Origin: DASXYU01 sp036502295
Lineage (GTDB): Bacteria > Actinomycetota > Actinomycetes > Mycobacteriales > Jatrophihabitantaceae
Assembly (NCBI GenBank): GCA_036502295.1
Contig: DASXYU010000023.1
Location: 1 to 32,313 of the forward strand
Direction of reading: 5' to 3'
DNA length: 32,313 bases
In this document: one piece after another, positions 15,162 to 22,808 of the stretch
Numbering within the stretch: the first letter of the stretch is position 1
How the letters are laid out: every line of letters starts with the position of its first letter
Notes under the pieces: generated by a model
The model's input: only the letters and a program-made list of their open reading frames with translations
What the model was told of the DNA's origin: nothing
The model's database searches: none
Translations under genes and position numbers: made by a program

Positions 15162-15511
15162 CCCAGCATCTGTCTGACGAGGCGGTGGCGGCGTTCGCCG
15201 ACGGCGTCCTGCGTGGCCGTGTTCGGGAGCGGGCGGCGAAGCACACCGCCGAATGCCCTGAATGCGCCTACGCGGTAGCAGTGCAGCGCGAGGCGATCTG
15301 GATGCTGCGCGCGGCACCGGCACCTGAGTTCCCGGTGAGCCTTATCGAGCGCCTCCGTGAAGTCCCCGAGACGACGGAACTGCCGAGCGCACCCGGCGTC
15401 GGCCCGGCAGCGGTCGACCATGAGGGTTCGGCCCTCTTTGCCGCCTTCGGCACCCGCGCCGCCTTCCTGCCGTGGCGCCGCGAGAAGCACGACTCGACGT
15501 CGGATCAGTAG
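15158..15511 (+). CDS. rseA: Zinc-associated anti-sigma factor (RseA-like)
   Basis: This is a 117-residue cytoplasmic protein with the ZAS motif H-x3-C-x2-C: His29, Cys33 and Cys36 in AKHTAECPECAY. This motif binds zinc and clamps the sigma factor, often releasing it when the cysteines are oxidised. No membrane helix is present, as in mycobacterial RseA and unlike transmembrane anti-sigmas. Its GTG overlaps the sigE stop (GTGA), the usual arrangement for a sigma/anti-sigma pair. The gene name is by position and motif; sequence outside the motif is not distinctive. Confidence 0.85.
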   Translation: MTQHLSDEAVAAFADGVLRGRVRERAAKHTAECPECAYAVAVQREAIWMLRAAPAPEFPVSLIERLREVPETTELPSAPGVGPAAVDHEGSALFAAFGTRAAFLPWRREKHDSTSDQ

Positions 15512-15550
15512 CGCTCGACGGATGCTTCTGGCCAGGTGTCGAAAGCGGCC

Positions 15551-15562
15551 TAGACTGGCCAC
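15551..15562 (+). promoter_or_regulatory. Candidate -10 of tatB
   Basis: TAGACT (15551-15556) is followed by six bases and ATG 15563, consistent with a leaderless tatB mRNA separate from the sigE-rseA transcript. Confidence 0.5.
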
Positions 15563-16024
15563 ATGTTCAACATCGGGCCGATGGAGCTGTTGGTGCTCGC
15601 CGTCATCGGCCTGATCGTGATGGGACCCGAACGGCTGCCGCAGCTGGCCCGTGATGCCGCACGAATGCTCCGCACGCTGCGTGAGATGGCCAACGGTGCC
15701 CGCACCCAGCTGCGCGACGAACTCGGCCCGGAGTTCGCCGATGTCGACTTCCGCAACCTCAACCCGCGAACCGCGATCACGCGTGCCGTCCTCGGCGACA
15801 CCGACACCAGTGACCTCAACCCGGCGAACTTCTTCCGCGATGTCATGAAGGACGAGCCGCCCGTCGACACGGACGCCTCGCGCCCTGCTCAGGGACCGCT
15901 CGCCTCAAAGCCCGTCAGCGCTACGCCTGCCGACGTCATGCCATCCGCAGCGGCGTCTGCTGAACAGACCCCGGCTACGCCGAAGCCGGCTGAGCCGACC
16001 TTGTTCGACTCAGACGCGACTTAG
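15563..16024 (+). CDS. tatB: Sec-independent translocase subunit TatB
   Basis: This 153-residue protein starts MFNIGPMELLVLAVIGLIVMGPERLP: an N-terminal membrane helix (about 5-22), the Gly-Pro hinge, then an amphipathic helix RDAARMLRTLREMANGA. The tail is Pro/Ala-rich and unstructured. TatB binds twin-arginine signal peptides with TatC. The FNIGPMELL start and the position after sigE-rseA mark it as TatB rather than TatA. tatC is not in the window. The 3' end overlaps the convergent flippase-like gene by 15 bases. Confidence 0.93.
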   Translation: MFNIGPMELLVLAVIGLIVMGPERLPQLARDAARMLRTLREMANGARTQLRDELGPEFADVDFRNLNPRTAITRAVLGDTDTSDLNPANFFRDVMKDEPPVDTDASRPAQGPLASKPVSATPADVMPSAAASAEQTPATPKPAEPTLFDSDAT

Positions 16025-17005
16025 CGACTGCCGCGCGGCAAGCCGCGACCTGACGATCGCTGCGAGCGCCGCGCCCAGCGCGTCACCCACCACGAAGACC
16101 AGGCGCGAGACGATCGCGACCGTCGCGGCCGTACTGCCGCCGAGCGACGACTGGGTGATCGCCACGAACATCGCTTCACGCACACCCAGGCCGCTCGGCA
16201 CGAAGATCACCAGGAACCCGGCGACCCACGAGACGACGCCGGCGAAGACGACGGTGAAGAAGCTGGGGCTGTGGTCGAAGGTCAATGTCACCACGTAGCA
16301 GGCGAGTCCGTTGAGCAGCCAACCCGGCGCGTGCCGCGCGACGAGCAGCACCGACTCGCTCCAGGTCGGTACCTGCTTCTCGGTCGCTCCACCGAACGCC
16401 TTCTCGGCGAGGACGAAGACCTTGCCAAGGATCTTCGGGTGCAGGCAGCCCAGCCCGATCGGGATGGCGAGGAAGACCCACCACGTCGAGGCGATCGAGC
16501 CGTGTTCGAGCAGGGCGAAGGGCAGCAGCACCGCGGAGACGAGGGCGCCGCAGACGTACGTGGCACCCATCGAGAGTGCGACGCTGTTGTAGGCCACGGC
16601 CCGTGGCACGCCGCCGCGCGAGGCGAGTTCACCGCGGCCCACCACTTGGAGGATGCCGCCGGGGACGTACTTGCCGAGGTTGCCGAACTGGTACCAGACG
16701 AAGACGTCGATCAGCCGGGGGCGGGTATCTGCGCCTCCGGGAATCAGCGCGGCGATCACCGAACGCCAGACCAGCCCGAGGCTCGTCATCCCGAGGAAGG
16801 CGAGCAACACGCCGACCACGACCCAGCCCCAGCTGGCGTGCTTGATCACCTCGCCGTACTGGCTCCACCCGTCGACGATCTTGGAGATGACGAAGTACAG
16901 CCCGGCGACCGCGAGGACGGTACCGATGGCGATCGAGATCGCCGCGTACTTCTTCCGTCCTCGTGACTTCTTGGGAGCGGCCTCGACGTCGACAGCCTCG
17001 GTCAT
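16010..17005 (-). CDS. Lysylphosphatidylglycerol-synthase-like membrane protein (flippase-like, UPF0104)
   Basis: This 331-residue protein has about eight membrane helices and the family marks WYQFGNLGKYVPGGI (about 107-121) and FVPSGLGVREA (about 271-281). It matches the membrane half of MprF (LPG_synthase_TM) without the cytosolic aminoacyl-transferase domain. Stand-alone members occur in glycolipid and polysaccharide clusters and are thought to move or bind lipid-linked substrates. Its start overlaps the nitroreductase stop by four bases, and a polysaccharide pyruvyl transferase follows upstream, so a role in surface glycan assembly is likely. The lysine-rich N-terminus is cytoplasmic. Confidence 0.82.
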   Translation of the reverse strand: MTEAVDVEAAPKKSRGRKKYAAISIAIGTVLAVAGLYFVISKIVDGWSQYGEVIKHASWGWVVVGVLLAFLGMTSLGLVWRSVIAALIPGGADTRPRLIDVFVWYQFGNLGKYVPGGILQVVGRGELASRGGVPRAVAYNSVALSMGATYVCGALVSAVLLPFALLEHGSIASTWWVFLAIPIGLGCLHPKILGKVFVLAEKAFGGATEKQVPTWSESVLLVARHAPGWLLNGLACYVVTLTFDHSPSFFTVVFAGVVSWVAGFLVIFVPSGLGVREAMFVAITQSSLGGSTAATVAIVSRLVFVVGDALGAALAAIVRSRLAARQSLSRV

Positions 17006-18102
17006 GAGGCGCTGTCGGGCAGCGGGTTGTAGCGGCGCAGCACGTCGAGCGACTTCTTCTGCGAGAACGGAATGATGCCCTCGGGGTCGGCGTAACCGAC
17101 GGCGATGAGCATGATCACGCGCTCGTGCGGCTTGAGGCTCAGCGCCTTCACCATCTTCGCCTCGAGCGGCTCGAAGTCCGGCCAGTTGATGACGCTGCTC
17201 GCCAGGCCGAGCGATTCGAGGGCGTACATGAAGCCCATCGAGGCGAGGGCGGCGTCGATGTAGATGACGTGCCGGTCACGCGGCGAGAAGTACGAGTCGA
17301 GGTTGCCCTTCACCACGATCACCGTCGGGATTTGGTGCCGGTAACCGGCTGTTCCGTTCGGGATCGCGGCGACCTTCTTCACCAGCTCCGGGTCATCGAA
17401 GATGAGGTACTCGTACGGCAGGCGGTTGCAGGCCGTCGGCGACTGCCGTCCTACCAACAGCGCCTTGTCGATGAGGTCGCGCGGTACGGGTGTGTCGAGG
17501 AACCAGCGCACCGAACGGCGCTGCTCGGCGAGCGCCAACACCTGCTCGTAGGTGACGTCGCTGGTGGCGCCGTCCTTGCGGGCGAAGGGATGCGCCGTCG
17601 AGACATCCGGCTCGTAAGCGACCTTCTTGAAACGCTCGAGCGCTGCAGCGATCACGGGGTCGGTGGCGTCGTTGATCTCGAAATAATGGGTGAGGACGTT
17701 CTGCGCCCAGACGAGCTCGTCGTGGTCGATACCGTGCTCGCTGCGCTGCGCAAGGTCGATGGCGTTGACATAGAAGTCGAGGGTCTCGCCGATGTAGTCC
17801 TTGGCGAAGACGGGGCGCCGCGGTCGCATTGACATCCCCTTCTCGAGGCGGTGGATGTTGCGGCGCAGCTCGACGTGGGTGACGCGGGCCTTGTTGAGGT
17901 TGCGGTAGTACTGGCGCCGTCCTCGCAGCACGGCGTACTGCTCCCGATTGAAGGTGAGCAGACCGGGAAGGGCGTACAGCGTCGCGGTGAGGCGGTTCAG
18001 CGCACCGAACTCAAGCGTTCCGCGGGTGACTGCCTCGTAGGTCCTGCGGACCCAGGAGATCGCCAGCAGGTTCTTGGCGAGCGTGGTGAGGCGCTTGAGC
18101 AC
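17002..18102 (-). CDS. Nitroreductase-family protein with about 180-residue N-terminal extension
   Basis: The C-terminal half (about 185-345) is a nitroreductase/FMN-reductase fold: RRSVRWF (195-201), VGRQSPTACNRLPYEYLI, ALASMGFMYALESLGLASSVINWPD and HERVIMLIAVGYAD. The N-terminal 180 residues are helical and charged (FNREQYAVLRGRRQYYRN, RRNIHRLEKGM) and match no domain I know. Proteins of this two-part layout are found in exopolysaccharide clusters next to pyruvyl transferases, as here. GTG 18102 overlaps the upstream stop by one base (TAGTG), so the two genes are translationally coupled. A redox or sugar-modifying role is possible but unproven. Confidence 0.8.
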   Translation of the reverse strand: MLKRLTTLAKNLLAISWVRRTYEAVTRGTLEFGALNRLTATLYALPGLLTFNREQYAVLRGRRQYYRNLNKARVTHVELRRNIHRLEKGMSMRPRRPVFAKDYIGETLDFYVNAIDLAQRSEHGIDHDELVWAQNVLTHYFEINDATDPVIAAALERFKKVAYEPDVSTAHPFARKDGATSDVTYEQVLALAEQRRSVRWFLDTPVPRDLIDKALLVGRQSPTACNRLPYEYLIFDDPELVKKVAAIPNGTAGYRHQIPTVIVVKGNLDSYFSPRDRHVIYIDAALASMGFMYALESLGLASSVINWPDFEPLEAKMVKALSLKPHERVIMLIAVGYADPEGIIPFSQKKSLDVLRRYNPLPDSAS

Positions 18103-19364
18103 TAGGCCGACTCCCTTTGGGCGAGCTCCTGAGCGAGGACGTCGAAATTCACCATCGAGTGTGCCTCAGCGGCCGGCAGATTCGCGTCGATCCGGGCCAC
18201 GTAGTCCTCCCGGGCGGCGAGGACGTCCTGCACACGGCCGACGATCTTCGCCGCGCTGCTGAGGTCGGAGTAGTCCAGCGCCGCTTCTTGGATGCCGAAC
18301 GGGGCGAGCACCTCTCCGTATTTGTGCGACCAGCCGATGACCACCGGAGGAACGCGTTCGGTGAGGGCGGAGATCATCGCGTGAAACCGGCTGGCGACAA
18401 GGATCTGCGACTGGCTGATGATGGCCCGCAGCTCGGTGGGCAGCAGGTCCTCGTCGAAGAAGATGAGGTTCTCCGGCCGCTTCACCAGCTTCGCGATGTC
18501 GCGGCAGATCGGCAGGTCGTTCATGTGCGTGACGCCCTTGTCGGGCTCCGCCGAATGCGCGATCAACACGACCCGAAGGCCGGTGCGCTCGCCGACGAGA
18601 TCGATAAACTCGGCCGTCACCCTCGGGTAGTCGACCTCGCCGCCCTCGAGGAACGTGGCAACCACCTGGCTGGGCGAGATGGTGAGGTATGGGCCGGGTC
18701 CGGCGGCGGCGAGCTTCGCCGCGATGCTCTCGCGGACGGAGTCGGGCACGCGCATGGTGAAGGCCATGTCGCCTGCGGCGGTGACGTTCTTCAGCCCCCG
18801 CCCCATCACATGCAGGCCGCGGACGAAGCCTTCGGTGACGTCGCCGCGCGGGCAGACCCGGGCAAGGCGCGGGAGCGTGAGCTTGGCGAGCGCCTTGTTC
18901 ACCGGGGTCTCGAACGGACCCATCGCCTGGCTGCACTTCACGACCTTCGTCCCGAGCGCCATCGGCACCCAGACCACGAGGGCGTTGTAGACGAGGACGA
19001 CGGGGCGCCGCCCGTCGACGAAGGAGATGCCGGAGAGGTCGGCGACGAGGTCGGCGTCGGCGATCGTCCTCAGCGCAGGGGCACGCAGCAGACCCCGCCA
19101 CGGCAGGCGCAGCACCCGGAGCAGGCCGGCGAGGAACGCGAGCGGGATCTGCTTGGTGATCATGTCCTTCGGCGTCTGCGAGACGACCTCGATGTCGATG
19201 CCGGCAGCGGCGTAGGCACGCTTGTCCGCCGTGGGGTGAGTCGAGATCGCGACGACCTTCACGCCCGGAACCTTGCCGGGCAGGTTGTCCAGCAGCGACT
19301 GCATCATCGACGCGGCGCCCTTGTTCGCGGAGTAGGCAGCCCCGATGGTGGCAATGGTCGGCAT
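18102..19364 (-). CDS. Polysaccharide pyruvyl transferase family protein
   Basis: This 420-residue protein is of the CsaB/WcaK family, which adds ketal pyruvate to surface glycans from phosphoenolpyruvate. It starts TIATIGAAYSANKGAASMM (glycine-rich first loop) and has DLVADLSGISFVDGRRP, KCSQAMGPF, the RGDVTEGFVRGL segment and SRFHAMISALTERVPPVVIGWSHKYGEVL near the C-terminus. SRFHAMI is the GT-B-like donor-site signature of this family. ATG 19364 has AAGGA about seven bases upstream. It begins a three-gene unit with the nitroreductase-like and flippase-like genes. Confidence 0.85.
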   Translation of the reverse strand: MPTIATIGAAYSANKGAASMMQSLLDNLPGKVPGVKVVAISTHPTADKRAYAAAGIDIEVVSQTPKDMITKQIPLAFLAGLLRVLRLPWRGLLRAPALRTIADADLVADLSGISFVDGRRPVVLVYNALVVWVPMALGTKVVKCSQAMGPFETPVNKALAKLTLPRLARVCPRGDVTEGFVRGLHVMGRGLKNVTAAGDMAFTMRVPDSVRESIAAKLAAAGPGPYLTISPSQVVATFLEGGEVDYPRVTAEFIDLVGERTGLRVVLIAHSAEPDKGVTHMNDLPICRDIAKLVKRPENLIFFDEDLLPTELRAIISQSQILVASRFHAMISALTERVPPVVIGWSHKYGEVLAPFGIQEAALDYSDLSSAAKIVGRVQDVLAAREDYVARIDANLPAAEAHSMVNFDVLAQELAQRESA

Positions 19365-19388
19365 TGGTGCGTCCTTCGTAGTGCGGGC

Positions 19389-20522
19389 TCAGCGGCCGGC
19401 AGGGCTGAGGCCGAGGGAACGGCCGACGAGGCTGGTCTGGCGCTTGGCGAGGGAGTCGGCGATCGAGTTCAGCGCCTGCGCCGCCGCGGAGGACGGGTCG
19501 GCGAGGACGATCGGGTTTCCGACATCGCCGCCTTCGCGGAGGTTGGTGTCGAGTGGGATCTGGCCGAGCAGCGGCACCCGCGTGCCGGTGATCTGGCTGA
19601 GCGAGTCGGCGACGGCCTGGCCGCCGCCGGAGCCGAAGACCTCCATCTTCGTGCCGTCGGGGAGTTCGAGCCAGCTCATGTTCTCGACGACGCCCACGAT
19701 CTGCTGGTGGGTCTGCAAGGCGATGGAGCCGGCACGCTCGGCGACCTCGCGGGCGGCGAGCTGCGGCGTGGTGACCACCAGCAGTTCGGCGCTGGGGACG
19801 AGCTGGGCGACGGAGATCGCGATGTCGCCGGTGCCGGGGGGCAGGTCCATCAGCAGCACGTCGAGGTCACCCCAGAAGACGTCGGCGAGGAACTGCTGCA
19901 GCGCACGGTGCAGCATCGGCCCGCGCCAGACGACGGCGGTGTTGCCCGGGGTGAACATGCCGATCGAGATGACCTTCACGTCGTGCGCCTGCGGCGGCAT
20001 GATCATCTGCTCGACCTGGGTGGGCTTGCCCTCCACGCCGAGCATGCGCGGCACGGAGAAGCCGTAGATGTCCGCGTCCAGCACGCCGACGTTGAGACCG
20101 CGGGCGGCGAGCGCCACGGCGAGGTTGACGGTGACCGAGCTCTTGCCGACGCCGCCCTTGCCGGAGGCGACGGCGTAGACGCGAGTGCGCGAGCCGGGTT
20201 GCGCGAAGGGGATCTCGTTGGCAGGGGCGTCGCCACGCAGCAACTGTCGTAGTTCGGTGCGCTGGGCGTCGCTCATCACGCCGAGTTCGACCTCGACCTT
20301 GGAGACACCCTCGATGCGGGTGACCGCGTTGGTGACGTCGGTGGTGAGGCGGTCCTTCATCGGGCAGGCGGCGACGGTGAGCAGCACCTTCACGGCGACT
20401 GAGCCGTCCGCTTCGACGCGCACCGACTCCACCATGTTCAGCTCGGTGATGGGGCGGCGGATCTCGGGATCGATGACCCCGGCAAGGGCGGAACGGACGG
20501 TGGCTTCCTCTACAAGTGGCAC
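19389..20522 (-). CDS. mrp: Mrp/NBP35-family P-loop ATPase, iron-sulphur carrier
   Basis: This 377-residue protein has an N-terminal MIP18/DUF59 domain (about 5-95, with CPMKDRL) and a deviant Walker A ATPase (ASGKGGVGKSS at 119-129, LDADIYGFSVPRML, LLMDLPPGTGD). The family carries [4Fe-4S] clusters to target proteins. The usual CxxC after the ENMS motif is absent: the sequence reads ENMSWLELPDGTKMEVFG, so cluster binding in the standard way is not possible. Position beyond tatB matches the mycobacterial gene order. GTG 20522 has TACGAT (20535-20530) seven bases upstream, suggesting a leaderless start. Confidence 0.9.
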   Translation of the reverse strand: MPLVEEATVRSALAGVIDPEIRRPITELNMVESVRVEADGSVAVKVLLTVAACPMKDRLTTDVTNAVTRIEGVSKVEVELGVMSDAQRTELRQLLRGDAPANEIPFAQPGSRTRVYAVASGKGGVGKSSVTVNLAVALAARGLNVGVLDADIYGFSVPRMLGVEGKPTQVEQMIMPPQAHDVKVISIGMFTPGNTAVVWRGPMLHRALQQFLADVFWGDLDVLLMDLPPGTGDIAISVAQLVPSAELLVVTTPQLAAREVAERAGSIALQTHQQIVGVVENMSWLELPDGTKMEVFGSGGGQAVADSLSQITGTRVPLLGQIPLDTNLREGGDVGNPIVLADPSSAAAQALNSIADSLAKRQTSLVGRSLGLSPAGR

Positions 20523-20567
20523 GGCGTCAATCGTACGGGCCGTGAATTCTCAGCTAGGACGTGAGGA
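20523..20567. promoter_or_regulatory. Divergent promoter region, mrp / ECF sigma factor
   Basis: The 45-base gap holds TACGAT on the - strand, seven bases before the mrp GTG, and TAGGAC (20555-20560) on the + strand, seven bases before the sigma-factor ATG. Both fit leaderless starts; no strong -35 is visible. Confidence 0.4.
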
Positions 20568-21125
20568 ATGCCCACCTGCCGGACACTTCCTGATGTGACG
20601 GGCGATCCCGAGGCGGAATCCAGACTGCGTGCGCTCTTCGAGGCGCACTCCCGGCAGGTCTTCGCCTATGCGGCCCGGCATTCTGACCCGAATACCGCCC
20701 AGGACGTGGTCGGTGAGGTCTTCCTGGTTGCGTGGCGGCGCATCGAGGACGTCCCGGAGAACCCGCTGCCGTGGCTGCTCGTCACGGCGCGGAACGTCCT
20801 GCACAACGTGAGCCGATCGGTGGGCCGTCAGCGACGACTGGCCGACGCGATGGTGTCGGTCGAGCGACTCGCCGCGCGGGTTCCCGCCGCTGAGGAGACC
20901 GCGCTGCGGCGCGCGGAGATGCTCGGTGCGCTCGGCCAGCTCAGCAGCGCCGAACGTGAGGCCGTCCTGCTCATCGCCTGGGACGGGCTTGCGACCGCAG
21001 ACGCCGCAGCCGTTGCCGGCTGCTCCCGCCGAGCCTTCGAGGTACGGCTTTCACGGGCACGTGCCCGCCTCGACCGTCTGCTTTCCACTTCCCGGCCCGT
21101 TCCCCTGAATGAGGTAGCGAGATGA
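20568..21125 (+). CDS. ECF-type RNA polymerase sigma factor
   Basis: This 185-residue sigma factor has region 2 in FEAHSRQVFAYAARHSDPNTAQDVVGEVFLVAWRRIEDVP and region 4 in ALGQLSSAEREAVLLIAWDGLATADAAAVAGCSRRAFEVRLSRARARL. It is shorter and more divergent than SigE. Start ATG 20568 is uncertain: the ribosome-site-like GAGGA touches it directly, and GTG 20595 is an alternative. The stop overlaps the next gene as ATGA, pairing it with a membrane-anchored protein that may be its regulator. Target genes unknown. Confidence 0.85.
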   Translation: MPTCRTLPDVTGDPEAESRLRALFEAHSRQVFAYAARHSDPNTAQDVVGEVFLVAWRRIEDVPENPLPWLLVTARNVLHNVSRSVGRQRRLADAMVSVERLAARVPAAEETALRRAEMLGALGQLSSAEREAVLLIAWDGLATADAAAVAGCSRRAFEVRLSRARARLDRLLSTSRPVPLNEVAR

Positions 21126-22210
21126 ACTCGATCGATCAGCTTTCGCAGTTGCGTCCTTCGGACGAGGCGCTGGATGCGCTCTGGTTTCCGGCGGAGCGGA
21201 CGGCCGTGCTCGACGAGGTGTTAGGCGGCCCGGTTGTGGTGCGTCCCCGCGCGTTCGCGCCGAGGCACCCGCGCCGCCGCACGGTCGCATTCGGCCTCTC
21301 CGCCGCGGCGGTCACTGCGGTAGCCATCGCCGTGCCGGTAGCGGTGCTCGGCGGGCACTCGCACGACTCGACTCCGGTGGCCGATCCGACCTCCATGCCT
21401 GCGGTGACGACCGGACCTCCGATGACGAGTGCGTCGGCGACGACTGCAGCGCTAACCACCTCCGTCTCACCCGCGCCGGTCGACTTGATGAAGCCGGGGC
21501 AGTTCCTGCACGTCGTCGAGGTCGAGAAGGAGGACGGGCAATGGTCGGACTACCAGCAGTGCACCAGTCCCGCCCTCGACGGAACCTGCAAGACCGACTT
21601 GGTTACCAAGACGCCGCCAGTGACGCATTACCGCGCCACTCACGAGAGCTGGACAGCGGCTGACGGAACGACCTGGCGCGTGGACCATGTGACCGGCAGC
21701 GATCCCGAGACCAACGGCAGCACGAATTACTACAAGTTCCCGCCGAGCTTCGGTGCCTATCCCTATGCGCCGAAGAAGTTCGCCGACCTGCCGACCGACC
21801 CGGTTGCGTTGGAGAAGGTCCTGCGCGACTACAACAGCAAGCACTACGCCGGGCAGGATGCTGATTTCCTCAACTACGAGATGTACGACGCGGTGCACGG
21901 CATGCTGAACACTCGCGTAGCGCCGCCGAAGCTGCGTCTGGCTGCGGTGCAAGTACTGGAAGGTGCCACCGGCATCACACGTGGCCCAGCGACCACCGAC
22001 AGCCTCGGCCGCCCGGCCTTGAAGTTCGTCGCGACCAATACGAAGACCGGCAGCACCGATTCGATGTTGCTCGACCCGAAGACCCTGGAGATCGAGCAGG
22101 AGAGCAGCACAATGCCCGTCTCGATCGTCCTCACCTATGTCTACAAGTCCGTCGATGTCGTAGACACGGTGCCGGCAGATGTCCTGCAGAAGGCCGTCGC
22201 GCAGAACTGA
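21122..22210 (+). CDS. Membrane-anchored protein of sigma-factor operon (CU044_5270-like)
   Basis: This 362-residue protein has a short cytoplasmic N-terminus (about 1-55), one transmembrane helix (VAFGLSAAAVTAVAIAVPVA), a Thr/Ser/Pro-rich linker and a roughly 240-residue outside domain. The order resembles actinobacterial proteins annotated CU044_5270, which often follow ECF sigma genes and may act as anti-sigma or sensor partners. No zinc anti-sigma motif is present. The outer domain has an even spread of Lys/Asp and a late CTSPALDGTC pair that could form a disulphide. Its four-base overlap with the sigma gene supports joint function. Function unproven. Confidence 0.7.
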   Translation: MNSIDQLSQLRPSDEALDALWFPAERTAVLDEVLGGPVVVRPRAFAPRHPRRRTVAFGLSAAAVTAVAIAVPVAVLGGHSHDSTPVADPTSMPAVTTGPPMTSASATTAALTTSVSPAPVDLMKPGQFLHVVEVEKEDGQWSDYQQCTSPALDGTCKTDLVTKTPPVTHYRATHESWTAADGTTWRVDHVTGSDPETNGSTNYYKFPPSFGAYPYAPKKFADLPTDPVALEKVLRDYNSKHYAGQDADFLNYEMYDAVHGMLNTRVAPPKLRLAAVQVLEGATGITRGPATTDSLGRPALKFVATNTKTGSTDSMLLDPKTLEIEQESSTMPVSIVLTYVYKSVDVVDTVPADVLQKAVAQN

Positions 22211-22213
22211 CCG

Positions 22214-22272
22214 GTTAGTGAAGCGTCTGCAGGTGATGACACAGCGTGTCGCCCTGCAGGCGCTTCATTAAC
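22214..22272. terminator. Bidirectional hairpin terminator
   Basis: A 15-bp stem (22219-22233 with 22253-22267, one G-T pair) is extended outward by GTTAG/TTAAC-type pairing to about 20 bp. A small inner hairpin (22238-22242 with 22246-22250) sits in the loop. It lies between convergent genes and has a TTAA flank on each side. Confidence 0.75.
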
Positions 22273-22286
22273 GGTGACGGTCGGCG

Positions 22287-22808
22287 TCAGGCGGACTCGG
22301 GTGCGTGCTTCGGGGCTTTGGCAGGCTTCTTGGGCTTGGCCTCGGCCTCGATGAGCCGGGAGAGCTCCCCGCGGATGAAGTCGCGGGTGGCGACCTCGCC
22401 GAGGGCCATGCGCACCGAGGCGAGTTCGCGTGCCAGGTACTCGAGGTCCGCCTTCGACGCCTTCGCCTCGTCGCGGTCGGCGTCGAGGTTGATGCGGTCG
22501 CGGTCGGTCTGGCGGTTCTGCGCGAGCAGGATCAGCGGAGCCGAGTAGGACGCCTGCAGCGAGAGCATCAACGTCAGGAAGATGAACCGATTCGGGTTCC
22601 AGGGGTCGAACTGCAAATCCTTAGGGGCGAGGACGTTCCACAGCACCCACGCGACCACGACCACGCTCTGTGCGATGAGGTAGCGGCCGGTGCCGAGGAA
22701 GCGGGCCACCCGCTCCGTCCAGTTGCCGAAGGCCTCGGCGTCGATGGAGGGCAGGAACTGACGCCGGTCGAAGCGTGGCTGGTCCAGACGCGTGCGACGC
22801 TCAGCCAT
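22287..22808 (-). CDS. DUF1003 family membrane protein (Rv1231c-like)
   Basis: This 173-residue protein has two membrane helices (YLIAQSVVVVAWVLWNVL and FIFLTLMLSLQASYSAPLIL) joined by a short DLQFDPWNPNRF loop, then a charged coiled-coil-like tail (NRQTDRDRINLDADRDEAKASK) that ends in Lys/Pro/Ala repeats. This is the DUF1003 layout. ATG 22808 overlaps the MgtE-N/CBS stop by eight bases, so the pair is co-translated. The same pair lies near mrp in Mycobacterium tuberculosis. Function is not established; the link with a magnesium-sensing domain suggests a part in cation transport. Confidence 0.85.
   Translation of the reverse strand: MAERRTRLDQPRFDRRQFLPSIDAEAFGNWTERVARFLGTGRYLIAQSVVVVAWVLWNVLAPKDLQFDPWNPNRFIFLTLMLSLQASYSAPLILLAQNRQTDRDRINLDADRDEAKASKADLEYLARELASVRMALGEVATRDFIRGELSRLIEAEAKPKKPAKAPKHAPESA

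Noticed and set aside
18117..20252. 711-codon open frame on the + strand opposite the pyruvyl transferase and mrp genes
   Set aside because: It is a shadow of two well-recognised - strand genes in high-GC DNA, spans their gap, and its translation is a low-complexity Arg/Gly/Asp/Val mixture with no domain.
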